A stretch of DNA of 64,000 nt from Streptomyces daqingensis (GTDB lineage: Bacteria > Actinomycetota > Actinomycetes > Streptomycetales > Streptomycetaceae), in the NCBI RefSeq assembly GCF_014645895.1, contig NZ_BMMP01000010.1:1-64000 (forward strand), written 5' to 3'. A program made the translations under genes and the position numbers. Position 1 is the stretch's first letter. Every line of letters starts with the position of its first letter. Below, piece after piece: positions 54,708 to 63,597 of the stretch. The notes under the pieces are model-generated. The model made no database searches. It had not been told where the DNA came from and saw nothing but the letters and a program-made list of their open reading frames with translations.

Positions 54708-56501
54708 ATGCCGACAACCTTCCGCACCTTCACGGAACTGGTCCTGGAGCGCACAGCCGCGCACAGCGCCAAGGACGCCTTCGTCTACCTTCCGGACGGA
54801 ACGGGCGGTTCGGGCCCGGAGCACCTCACGTACGCACGCCTGGACGACGAGGCCCGCCGCACCGCGGCCTGGCTGCAGGAACACGGGGCGTCCGGCCGCC
54901 AGGTGCTGCTGCTCTACCCGACGGGAACCGCCTTCATCAAGGCGTTCACGGGCTGCCTCTACGCGGGCTCCGTCGCCGTACCGGCGCCGCTGCCGACGGA
55001 GCAGGGCCAGCACTTCAGCCGCGTCTCGGGCATCCTGCGGGACTCCGAGGCCCGCGCCGTCCTCACCGACTCCGCCAACGCCCCCGCCATCAGCGAGTGG
55101 CTGGCGGCCGAGGGCATGACCGACGTGCTGTGCCTGGCCACCGACTCCGGGGACTTCGCCGACCCGGCCGCCTACAGGGAACCGGGCATCGACCCGGAGA
55201 GCCTGGCCTTCCTGCAGTACACCTCCGGATCGACCAGCGACCCCAAGGGCGTGATGGTCTCCCACCGCAACCTGCTGGCGAACGAGGAGACCATCCACCG
55301 CGTGGTCCGCTCCCACAGTGACTCCACGATCGGCGGATGGCTGCCCTTCTACCACGACATGGGCCTGATCGGGCACATCCTCCAGCCCCTCTACATGGGC
55401 GCCCGCGGCGTGCTGATGTCCCCCGTCTCGTTCCTCAAACGGCCCCACCGGTGGCTGGAGATGATCGGCGAATACGGGGTCGAGATCGGCGGCGGCCCCA
55501 ACTTCGCGTACGAGCTGTGCATGCGGCGCGTCAGCGACGAGCAGCTCGCCGGCCTCGACCTGAGCCGCTGGGAGTCCGCGGTCAACGGCGCGGAACCCAT
55601 CAGGGCCGAGACCGTACGGGCCTTCACGGAGCGCTTCGCGGCGGCCGGCTTCCGGCCCGAGGCGTTCTTCCCCTGCTACGGCATGGCGGAGACGACGCTG
55701 CTCGTCTCCGGTGCGCCCCGCGGCACCCGGCCGGTGCTCCGCGACGTCGACGCCGCGGGACTCGAGGGCGGCGAACTCGCCCCCGTCCAGGCCGGAGAGG
55801 CCTCCCGCACCCTCGTGAGCAGCGGCGCCTGCGACCACTTCGAGCTGCGCATCGTCGACCCGGAGACCCGGCGGGAGCGCCCCGCCGGAAGCGTCGGCGA
55901 GATCTGGCTCAAGGGCGAGAGCGTCGCGACGGGCTACTGGAAGAACCCCGGGACGAACAAGGAGATCTTCGACGCCGCCATCGAGGGCGGCGCCCCCCGA
56001 GGCGGTCCGGACGGCGGCGGCTGGCTCCGCACCGGCGACCTCGGAGCGGTCGACGGCGGCGAACTGTTCGTCACGGGACGCCTCAAGGAACTGATCATCT
56101 TCTCCGGACGCAACCTCTACCCGCAGGACGTCGAACGCGTCGCGCAAACGGGAGAGAAGGCGCTCAACGCCGGCTCCGGCGCCGTGTTCTCCGTCGAGAG
56201 CGACCGCGAACACCTCGTCGTCGTGCAGGAGGTCCGCCCGAGCGCGCTGACCGAGGACCTGCCCACCGTGGCGGGCGGGATCCAGCGGCGCGTCAGCAGG
56301 GAGTTCAACGTACCCGCGGGCAACGTCGTGCTCGTACGCCCCGGCACCGTCCGCAAGACCACCAGCGGCAAGATCCAGCGCACCCTGATGCGCAAGCTGT
56401 TCCTGGAGGGCGCGCTGACACCTCTGCACGAGGTGCTGGAACCGGCCGTCCGCGAGCTGGCCGCCCGTACCGCGGACCGGTCCCCGGCGCCGGTGGTCTG
56501 A
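54708..56501 (+). CDS. Fatty acyl-AMP ligase (FAAL)
   Basis: The 597-residue adenylating enzyme has LQYTSGSTSDPKGVMVSH, WLPFYHDMGLIGHILQPLY, GGPNFAYELC, PCYGMAETTLLVSG, WLRTGDLG and KTTSGKIQR at the C-terminus. FHDMGL/YHDMGL and GGPN are typical of FAALs, which carry an insertion that blocks CoA and pass the acyl adenylate to a carrier protein instead. It heads a tight unit with two acyl-CoA dehydrogenases, a carrier protein and a PKS, and probably loads a free fatty acid onto the carrier protein at 60212. Confidence 0.92.
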   Translation: MPTTFRTFTELVLERTAAHSAKDAFVYLPDGTGGSGPEHLTYARLDDEARRTAAWLQEHGASGRQVLLLYPTGTAFIKAFTGCLYAGSVAVPAPLPTEQGQHFSRVSGILRDSEARAVLTDSANAPAISEWLAAEGMTDVLCLATDSGDFADPAAYREPGIDPESLAFLQYTSGSTSDPKGVMVSHRNLLANEETIHRVVRSHSDSTIGGWLPFYHDMGLIGHILQPLYMGARGVLMSPVSFLKRPHRWLEMIGEYGVEIGGGPNFAYELCMRRVSDEQLAGLDLSRWESAVNGAEPIRAETVRAFTERFAAAGFRPEAFFPCYGMAETTLLVSGAPRGTRPVLRDVDAAGLEGGELAPVQAGEASRTLVSSGACDHFELRIVDPETRRERPAGSVGEIWLKGESVATGYWKNPGTNKEIFDAAIEGGAPRGGPDGGGWLRTGDLGAVDGGELFVTGRLKELIIFSGRNLYPQDVERVAQTGEKALNAGSGAVFSVESDREHLVVVQEVRPSALTEDLPTVAGGIQRRVSREFNVPAGNVVLVRPGTVRKTTSGKIQRTLMRKLFLEGALTPLHEVLEPAVRELAARTADRSPAPVV

Positions 56502-56502
56502 C

Positions 56503-58311
56503 ATGGAACACCCGCCGTACCGGCTTGCGGAGGAGCTGGACCGGTTCCTGGGCGACCCCGGGGAACCGGCCGGGGACTTCTCCTACGCCCGCTGCGTGGA
56601 ACTCGACGAGAAGGAGGAGTTCCCCGCGGACATCTGCCGCCGCCTCGACGAATGGGGCCTGCCCGGCTACTACGTGCCGCAGCGGCACGGCGGGCGGCTC
56701 GGCGACTACGAGCAGCTCCTCCAGATCATGCGCGGCGTCGCCCGGCGGGACCTGACGGTCGCCGTCGGGCACGGCAAGACCTACCTCGGCGCCGTCTGCG
56801 CGTGGGTCGCCGGAACGGACGAGCAGGCCCGCCGGCTCGGCGCCGAAGTGACGGCCGGCGTCCCCGTCTCCCTCGCTCTGACCGAACGGGCCCACGGCAG
56901 CGACCTGCTGGCGAACGAGGTGACGGGGCTCCCCGGCGCGCCGTCCGCGGACGGGTGGAGCGTCACCGGCGAGAAGTGGCTCATCAACAACGCCACCCGG
57001 GGCTCCATGCTGTCGCTGCTCACCCGCACCGACCCGGGCGGCGGGCCGCGCGGCTTCAGCGTGCTCCTGGTCGACAAGCGTCGTCTGAGCGAGGGCAGTT
57101 ACCGCCATCTGCCGAAGGTGCGCACGCACGGCATCCGCGGCGCCGACATCTCCGGCATCGTCCTCGACGGTGCGCGGGTGCCGCGCGAGGCGCTGGTCGG
57201 AGCAGAGGGCGGCGGCATCGAGACGGTGCTGAAGGCGCTTCAGCTGACCCGGACGATGTGCGCCGCGCTCTCCCTGGGATCCGCGGACCACGCGCTGCGC
57301 CTCGCTCTGGACTTCGTCGAGGAACGCGAACTGTACGGCCGGCGGCTCGTGCAACTGCCGCAGGCCCGCCAGGTCCTGGCCGAGGCGGCGGCGGACGTGC
57401 TGACGCACGAGGCGCTCGCCGTGGTGGCCTCACGGGCAGTGCACACGCAGACGGCGGAGATGAGCCTGACCTCCGCCGTCACGAAATACCTGCTCCCCAG
57501 CGGCACCGAGGACGTCTTCGCCGCCGTCACCAGGCTGCTCGGCGCCCGCGCGTTCCTCAAGGACGTGTACGCGCAGGGCATGTTCCAGAAGGCGGAGCGC
57601 GACCACCGCATCGTCGGCCTCTTCGACGGCAACACGCTGGTGAACCTCAACTCCCTCGTCAGCCAGTTCCGTTCACTCGCCCGCGGCTTCGAGCGGGGCA
57701 CCGGTGACGTCGAGGGCGCCAGAGCCGCCTTCGACCTCTCGGCGCCGCTGCCCGAGATGGACCCGGCCGCGCTCTCGCTCGTCGCCCGCCGCGGCAGCGG
57801 CGTCCTCGCCACCCTCGGCGAGTCGGTGCGGGAGCTGCGGCGGCAGTCCGTACGGGCCCCCGCCCTGGGCGAGGCCGCACGCGCTGCGGAGCGGCTGCTG
57901 TCCGTCGCCACCCGTCTGCACGCCGAGATGGCCGCCCGGCCGCTCGCCGTCGGCGACGTGCCGCCCGCCTCGTTCGAGACGGCCCGCCGCTACACGCTGT
58001 GCTACGCCGCGGCCGCGTGCCTGGGTCTCTACACGCACAACGCGTCCGGGACGCAGGCTCCCGGCACCGCCCCGCACCCGCTGTGGCAGGACGGCCTGTG
58101 GTTGCGCACCGCGCTGGACCGGCTGCTGGTGCGGCTGGGCGAGCCCGGCTGCGACGACCCCGCCGCCTACGACGAACTGCTGGAGCGGATGCGTGAACTG
58201 CGCGGCTCCGGCGAGCTGTTCGCGCTCTTCCCGCAACGCCTGCCCGAACCGGCCCGTACACCGGCCGACGGCTCCGGCCGGCCCGCTGCCGAGCCCACCC
58301 CAGGAAGCTGA
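56503..58311 (+). CDS. Acyl-CoA dehydrogenase-like protein 1 (602 aa)
   Basis: The protein has the acyl-CoA dehydrogenase layout: an alpha N-domain (YYVPQRHGGRLGDYEQLLQI), a middle beta domain (SLALTERAHGSDLLANEV, TGEKWLINNATRG) and a C-terminal helical domain (LALDFVEERELYGRRLVQLPQARQVLAE). A further ~190-residue extension makes it longer than the usual 380-400. At the canonical catalytic Glu (YEGT) it reads FDGN, with Asp. It begins one base after the FAAL stop and probably desaturates the carrier-bound acyl chain. Confidence 0.87.
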   Translation: MEHPPYRLAEELDRFLGDPGEPAGDFSYARCVELDEKEEFPADICRRLDEWGLPGYYVPQRHGGRLGDYEQLLQIMRGVARRDLTVAVGHGKTYLGAVCAWVAGTDEQARRLGAEVTAGVPVSLALTERAHGSDLLANEVTGLPGAPSADGWSVTGEKWLINNATRGSMLSLLTRTDPGGGPRGFSVLLVDKRRLSEGSYRHLPKVRTHGIRGADISGIVLDGARVPREALVGAEGGGIETVLKALQLTRTMCAALSLGSADHALRLALDFVEERELYGRRLVQLPQARQVLAEAAADVLTHEALAVVASRAVHTQTAEMSLTSAVTKYLLPSGTEDVFAAVTRLLGARAFLKDVYAQGMFQKAERDHRIVGLFDGNTLVNLNSLVSQFRSLARGFERGTGDVEGARAAFDLSAPLPEMDPAALSLVARRGSGVLATLGESVRELRRQSVRAPALGEAARAAERLLSVATRLHAEMAARPLAVGDVPPASFETARRYTLCYAAAACLGLYTHNASGTQAPGTAPHPLWQDGLWLRTALDRLLVRLGEPGCDDPAAYDELLERMRELRGSGELFALFPQRLPEPARTPADGSGRPAAEPTPGS

Positions 58312-58320
58312 GAGGACGCC

Positions 58321-60123
58321 ATGCCGACCGGTACCGAGGCCGCGGGACGGCCGCCGCAGGCCCCTGCGCAAGAGGGCCAGGAGGGCCACGGCGAGTCCGC
58401 CGTGCCGGCCGGGCAGGAGGCGCGGGCCGCGGCCCGCGTCGCCGTGCTGGAGGAAGCCCTCGGCGACCCCGCCGACGAACGCAACGAGGTCTCCTACGCA
58501 CACCTCCTGCAGGCCGACGAGGCCGGCGAACTGTCCGAGCCGGGCGAACGCGTCCTCGACGAGGTGATGCTCAACGCCGACTTCGTGCCCCGCGGGCAGG
58601 GCGGACGGCTGGAGCGGATCGACCACCTGGTCCGAGTGCTCCGGCCCGTCTTCCGCCGCGACGTCGCACTCGGGCTCGGCTACGGGGTCACGTCCTTCAT
58701 GGCCGCCGTCAACGTGTGGGCGGCCGGGGACGGCGAACAGCGCCGCCGCATGGCCCGGCTGCTGCTCGAAGGCGGCAAGGTCTCCGTCGCCTACCACGAA
58801 CTCGCCCACGGCAACGACTTCGTGCGCAACGAGTTCGCCGCACAGGCCGAGGCGGGCGGCGGGTACCGGCTCAAGGGCTCGAAGCAGGTCGTCAACAACG
58901 CCGGGCGCGCCCGCGCCTGGGTGCTCTTCAGCCGCACCGACCCGGCGCCGGGCAGCCGCAGCCACTCCGTGCTCTTCACCGGACGCGACTCCTGCGACCC
59001 GGAGAGGTACCGGGTGCTTCCCCGCTACGACAGCGTCGGCGTACGCGGCTGCCACCTGTCCGGGCTCGAATTCGACGACTGCCACGTGCCCCCCTCCGAC
59101 CTCGTCGGAGAGGCCGGCAAGGGAGTCGAAGTCGCCCTGCGCGCCTTCCAGATCACCCGCACCGCCATGCCGGGGATGGCGCTGGGCGCCGCCGACACGG
59201 CGCTGCGCACCGTCGTGCGGTTCGCCGCCGGCCGCCGGCTCTACCGCCGCACCGTCCTGGAGATCCCGCACGCCAGGGCCGCACTCGCGGGGGCCTTCAC
59301 GGACCTGCTCGTGTGCGACAGCCTCTCGCTGGCGGCCTCCCGCGCGGTGCACCTGCTGCCTGCGGAGACGAGCGTCTACGCGGCCGCCGTGAAGTACCTC
59401 GTGCCGCGGATGCTGAGCGAGACCATGAACGAACTCGCCGTCGTCCTGGGGGCGCGCTACTACGTCCGCGAGGGCGAGTTCGGCATCTTCCAGAAGCACA
59501 TCCGCGACCTTCCGGTGCTCAGCCTCGGGCACGCCGGATCCGCCGCCTGCCAGGCCACGATCATCCCGCAGCTGTCCCGGCTGGCCAGACGGTCGTGGTT
59601 CACCTCCCCGCCTGCCCCGCCGGAGCTGTTCGCGCTCCGCGGGGACCTGCCCGGCATCCCCTTCGACCGGCTCACCCTCACCGCGGGCGGCGACTCGCTG
59701 AGCGCGACGCTCGTCGCCGCCGTCGACGAACTGCCCGCGGGCACACCGCTGGAGCAGGCCGTACGGGACCTCGCGCTCGGCATGGTGGGGGAGCTGAGAC
59801 AGGTCCAGGAGCGCAGCCGCGCCCTGTCGGCGACGGACCGCACCGCGCTGGCCCGTCCCGCCGCCTTCGCCCTCGCCGAGCGGTACACCGTGCTGCTCGC
59901 CGCGGCCTCCGCGATCGGGGTGTGGCAACAGGCCCGCGGCGACGGCACGTTCCTCTCCGACCCGGCGTGGCTCGCCGCCGCGCTCCACCGGCTCGCACGC
60001 CGGCTCGGCCAGCGGCCGCCGGAGCTGCCCCCGCAGTGCGGGGAGCGCGTGGACCGGGAAGTGCTGCGCCGTTTCGAGCAGCAGCGCAGCTACGACCTCT
60101 ACGACACCCCGCTGGCCGGCTGA
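58321..60123 (+). CDS. Acyl-CoA dehydrogenase-like protein 2 (600 aa)
   Basis: A second long dehydrogenase homologue, clearly related to the preceding protein (VSVAYHELAHGNDFVRNEF, LKGSKQVVNNAGRARAWVLFSRT, VVRFAAGRRLYRRTVLEIPHARAALAG). The catalytic-Glu region reads SLGHAGSAACQ, with no acidic residue at the usual place, so it may use a different base or act with the first as a heteromer. A ~45-residue Ala/Gln-rich leader precedes the fold. Pairs of this kind next to a FAAL and ACP occur in the enduracidin and ramoplanin lipid-tail pathways that make dienoyl chains. Confidence 0.85.
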   Translation: MPTGTEAAGRPPQAPAQEGQEGHGESAVPAGQEARAAARVAVLEEALGDPADERNEVSYAHLLQADEAGELSEPGERVLDEVMLNADFVPRGQGGRLERIDHLVRVLRPVFRRDVALGLGYGVTSFMAAVNVWAAGDGEQRRRMARLLLEGGKVSVAYHELAHGNDFVRNEFAAQAEAGGGYRLKGSKQVVNNAGRARAWVLFSRTDPAPGSRSHSVLFTGRDSCDPERYRVLPRYDSVGVRGCHLSGLEFDDCHVPPSDLVGEAGKGVEVALRAFQITRTAMPGMALGAADTALRTVVRFAAGRRLYRRTVLEIPHARAALAGAFTDLLVCDSLSLAASRAVHLLPAETSVYAAAVKYLVPRMLSETMNELAVVLGARYYVREGEFGIFQKHIRDLPVLSLGHAGSAACQATIIPQLSRLARRSWFTSPPAPPELFALRGDLPGIPFDRLTLTAGGDSLSATLVAAVDELPAGTPLEQAVRDLALGMVGELRQVQERSRALSATDRTALARPAAFALAERYTVLLAAASAIGVWQQARGDGTFLSDPAWLAAALHRLARRLGQRPPELPPQCGERVDREVLRRFEQQRSYDLYDTPLAG

Positions 60124-60211
60124 CGCACCTGCCCGGCCCGGCCCCGCACGAGGGACGCCGGTTCCGTGCCGAACGACCGCTCGACCACCCATCCCCGCCG
60201 AGGAGTTCACC

Positions 60212-60490
60212 ATGTCCGTACCCACGACCGCACCCACCGCACAGTCGCTGTCCGCCTGGCTCGTCGACCGCATCGGCGGCTATCTGCAGCGCCCCGTCGA
60301 GGAGATCGACACGACGGTGCCTCTCGCCGAGTACGGGCTCGACTCGGTGGCGGCCCTGAGCCTCTGCGGCGACATCGAGGAGGACTTCGACCTCGTCGTG
60401 GAGCCCACCGTCGCCTGGGACTACCCGACCGTGGAGGCGCTGACCGGCCATCTGCTGGAGGAGTTCGCGGCCGGGCCGGGAGCGGCCTGA
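60212..60490 (+). CDS. Acyl carrier protein 2
   Basis: The 92-residue carrier protein has the phosphopantetheine site YGLDSVAAL (Ser45) and resembles PKS-type ACPs (LSAWLVDRIGGYLQRPVEEID). It probably receives the fatty acyl group from the FAAL and presents it to the two dehydrogenases. Its stop overlaps the PKS start (TGATG). Confidence 0.92.
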   Translation: MSVPTTAPTAQSLSAWLVDRIGGYLQRPVEEIDTTVPLAEYGLDSVAALSLCGDIEEDFDLVVEPTVAWDYPTVEALTGHLLEEFAAGPGAA

Positions 60491-63400
60491 TGGGCCCGGT
60501 AGCCGTCGTCGGCATCGACTGCCGCTTCCCCGGGGCGCCCGACACGGCCGGCTTCTGGGAGATGCTGATGCGTTCCGGCGACGGGGTCGGCCGCGTACCG
60601 CCGCAGCGCTGGGCGGCCGCGGACTTCCACTCCGCCGACGGAGCCGAGGGACGCACGAACACCACCGAAGGCGGGTTCATCGCCGACCCGGACGTCTTCG
60701 ACAACGAGTTCTTCACCGTCTCGCCCCGCGAGGCGGCAGCCATGGACCCGCAGCAGCGGCTGCTGCTGCACTCCGCCTGGCGCGCCGTGGAGGACTCGGG
60801 CGTCGCCCCGCACCGTCTGAAGGGCTCCGGCACCGGGGTCTTCGTCGGCATCATGAGCAACGAGTGGGCACAGCTCCACCTGACCGACTACCCGCGCGTC
60901 ACCGCCCAGGTCGGCTCCGGAAACGGCTACTGCATGACGGCCAACCGGATCTCCTACCACCTCGACCTGAAGGGCCCCAGCCTCGCCGTCGACACCGCCT
61001 GCTCGTCGTCGCTCGTCGCCACGCACCTCGCGGTCAACGCGCTGCTCGCCGGGGAGTGCGGGCAGGCCATCGTCGGTGGCGTCAACCTCGCGCTGACGCC
61101 GGCGCTGTCGATCTTCTACACGCAGGCGGGACTCTCCGCGCCCGACGGCCGCTGCAAACCGTTCAGTTCGCAGGCGGACGGCATCGGCCGGGGCGAGGGC
61201 GTCGGCACCGTCGTGCTGCGCAGGCTGGAGGACGCCCTCGCCGACGGGCAGCGCGTGTACGCCGTCATCCGCGGCACGGCCGTCAACCAGGACGGCCGCA
61301 GCAACGGCATCACGGCCCCCAACCGCTGGTCCCAGCAGGAGGTCGTCGCGGCCGCCTACCGCAGGGCCGGCGTAGAGCCCTCGGACGTCGCCTTCACCGA
61401 GGGACACGGCACCGGCACCGCGCTCGGCGACATGATGGAGGTCAAGGCACTCGGCCACCACCACGCGGGGCGTACCGGCAGACCCATGGCCCTCGGATCG
61501 GTGAAGGGCAACCTCGGGCACACCGAGGGCGCCGCCGGCGTCGCCGGCCTGATCAAAGTGGCGCTGGCCCTGCACCACAGGACGGTGCCGGCCAGCAGGT
61601 TCGCCGCGAAGGAGAGCGCCGTCCTGCGCCTGCGTGAACAGGGCCTGCGGCTGCTCAAGGCCCCGCTGCGCCTGCCCGCCGGGACCACCGTCGCAGGGCT
61701 CAGCAGCTTCGGCATGGGCGGCACGAACGCCCACGCCGTGCTGGAGTCGGCACCCCCCGCGGCGTCCCGGGCGCCCGCAGCGGCCGGGAAGGACACCGGG
61801 GGCGCGGGTGCGGGCGTCTTCACGCTGACCGCGCCCACGCCGGAGGCGCTGCGCCGCAATCTGCGGGTGCAGGCGGACGCCGTCACCGCCCGGAGGGTGC
61901 CGCTCGGCGCCCTGTGCTGGACCAGCAACCACGTCAAGCAAGGGCACCGGCACCGCTTCGCCGTCGCCGCATGTGACACACGCGAACTGTCCGGGCTGCT
62001 GCGCTCGGCAGCGGACGACGAGGAGGTGCTGAAGAGGCACGCGGGCACCGCGGCCGGACAGCGCCTCGCCTTCCTCTTCACCGGGCAGGGCTCCCAGTAC
62101 GCGGGCATGACCGCCGGCCTCTACCGGGACTCGCCGCTCTACCGCCGCTTCCTCGACGAGGCGGAGGCGGCGCTGCTGCCGTACACGCACACGCCGGTGC
62201 GCGAGGCGATGTTCGGCACCGGCGAGGAGATCCACCGCACCGAGTGGACGCAGCCCGCGCTCTTCGCCGCCGGCTACGCCCTCGGCGCCACGCTCCAGGC
62301 GCTGGGCGCTCGCCCGGAGCTCGTACTGGGGCACAGCGTCGGAGAGTTCGCCGCCGCGTGCCTCAGCGGCGCCCTGCCGCTGGAGGGCGCCGCCCGGCTG
62401 GTCGCGGCGCGCGGGAGGCTGATGCAGCGGCTGCCGGCGGGCGGCGGGATGCTCGCGGTGCGCGCGAGCCGTGAGTCCCTCGAGGAGCGCGTCGCCGACG
62501 AGCCCTGGGTGAGCATCGCCGTCGTCAACGGCCCGGAGGCCGTCGTCCTCTCCGGGGACGTGCCGGCGCTGGAGCAGATCGAGAAGGAGCTCGGCGCGGA
62601 GAACGTACGCACCCGCCGGCTGACGGTCTCCCACGCCTTCCACTCGCCGCTGATGCAGCCGATGGTGGAGGAGTTCGCCGAGGTCGCACGCGAAGTGGGC
62701 GGTGCCGCGCCCCGCGTCCCGTTCTACTCCACGGTGCTCGGCCGCCGCCTCCGCGACGGAGAGGCGCTGGACGCCGGCTACTGGACGTCGCACATCGCCG
62801 CGCCCGTCGCCTACGCGGACGCCGCCGCGGCGCTGCTCGCGGACGGGCCGACACATCTGGTTGAGGCCGGCCCGCAGCCCACGCTGACGTCCCTCGCGCG
62901 CCGTCTCGGCCCCCGCGCGCCGGAGTCGGGCGGCTTTCCAGCGGTCGCCGCGCCCGTCAAGGGCGCGGACTCCGGCGGCCGGGAACTGGCCGCCGTGCTG
63001 GCCGCGCTCTACAAGGACGGCCTCGAACCGGACTGGGACGCGGTGTACGAGCCGGGGGAGCGGCACCAGCAGCGGCTCGCGCCCTACGAGTTCTCCGCCG
63101 AGCACCGCTACTGGACGGCGGCGCCCGTACGCGCGCCCGCATCCGGCCCCGGACCGGACGGCGAGCCCGGCGTGGCCCCCGGCCAGGCGGCGCTGCCCGT
63201 ACCCGGCACCCGGGCCGAAGAGTCGAGCGCACAGGGCGTACTGCCGCCGGAACAGGCGCCGGCAGCGGACGGCGGCGACCCGGTAGCCGGCGCGGTACTC
63301 CGCGCGGTCGGGCAGGTCGGCGGCTACCCGCTCGCGGAACTCGGCCCCCACCAGCTGCTCTACGAGGACCTCGGCTTCGACTCCGTGATGGTGATGGAGC

Positions 63401-63597
63401 TCAAGCACCGCATCGAGGAGGAGCTGACGGACGGCGACGAACTGGACATGCAGGAACTGCTGCCGAGGCTCTCCTCCGTGGGCGATCTCATCGGCTTCCT
63501 GCGCGAGCACCCGGCCACGGCCACGGCAACGGCGGCCGGCACGAGCACCGGCCCGGCCACCGGCCCGGGCCCCGGCATCGAGGAGAGGACGGCATGA
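60490..63597 (+). CDS. Type I polyketide synthase, KS-AT-ACP
   Basis: The 1035-residue single module contains KS (about 1-425; Cys171 in DTACSSS, then EGHGTGT and KGNLGHTEGAAG), AT (about 525-830; FTGQGSQYAG, Ser616 in GHSVGEF) and ACP (about 925-1010; Ser965 in LGFDSVMVMELK). The AT has HAFHSP, the malonyl-type signature. There is no KR, DH, ER or thioesterase domain, so the chain is extended by one malonyl unit with the beta-ketone kept, unless the module acts repeatedly or with separate reductases. An Ala/Pro-rich linker joins AT and ACP. Its stop overlaps the next ATG. Confidence 0.95.
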   Translation: MGPVAVVGIDCRFPGAPDTAGFWEMLMRSGDGVGRVPPQRWAAADFHSADGAEGRTNTTEGGFIADPDVFDNEFFTVSPREAAAMDPQQRLLLHSAWRAVEDSGVAPHRLKGSGTGVFVGIMSNEWAQLHLTDYPRVTAQVGSGNGYCMTANRISYHLDLKGPSLAVDTACSSSLVATHLAVNALLAGECGQAIVGGVNLALTPALSIFYTQAGLSAPDGRCKPFSSQADGIGRGEGVGTVVLRRLEDALADGQRVYAVIRGTAVNQDGRSNGITAPNRWSQQEVVAAAYRRAGVEPSDVAFTEGHGTGTALGDMMEVKALGHHHAGRTGRPMALGSVKGNLGHTEGAAGVAGLIKVALALHHRTVPASRFAAKESAVLRLREQGLRLLKAPLRLPAGTTVAGLSSFGMGGTNAHAVLESAPPAASRAPAAAGKDTGGAGAGVFTLTAPTPEALRRNLRVQADAVTARRVPLGALCWTSNHVKQGHRHRFAVAACDTRELSGLLRSAADDEEVLKRHAGTAAGQRLAFLFTGQGSQYAGMTAGLYRDSPLYRRFLDEAEAALLPYTHTPVREAMFGTGEEIHRTEWTQPALFAAGYALGATLQALGARPELVLGHSVGEFAAACLSGALPLEGAARLVAARGRLMQRLPAGGGMLAVRASRESLEERVADEPWVSIAVVNGPEAVVLSGDVPALEQIEKELGAENVRTRRLTVSHAFHSPLMQPMVEEFAEVAREVGGAAPRVPFYSTVLGRRLRDGEALDAGYWTSHIAAPVAYADAAAALLADGPTHLVEAGPQPTLTSLARRLGPRAPESGGFPAVAAPVKGADSGGRELAAVLAALYKDGLEPDWDAVYEPGERHQQRLAPYEFSAEHRYWTAAPVRAPASGPGPDGEPGVAPGQAALPVPGTRAEESSAQGVLPPEQAPAADGGDPVAGAVLRAVGQVGGYPLAELGPHQLLYEDLGFDSVMVMELKHRIEEELTDGDELDMQELLPRLSSVGDLIGFLREHPATATATAAGTSTGPATGPGPGIEERTA

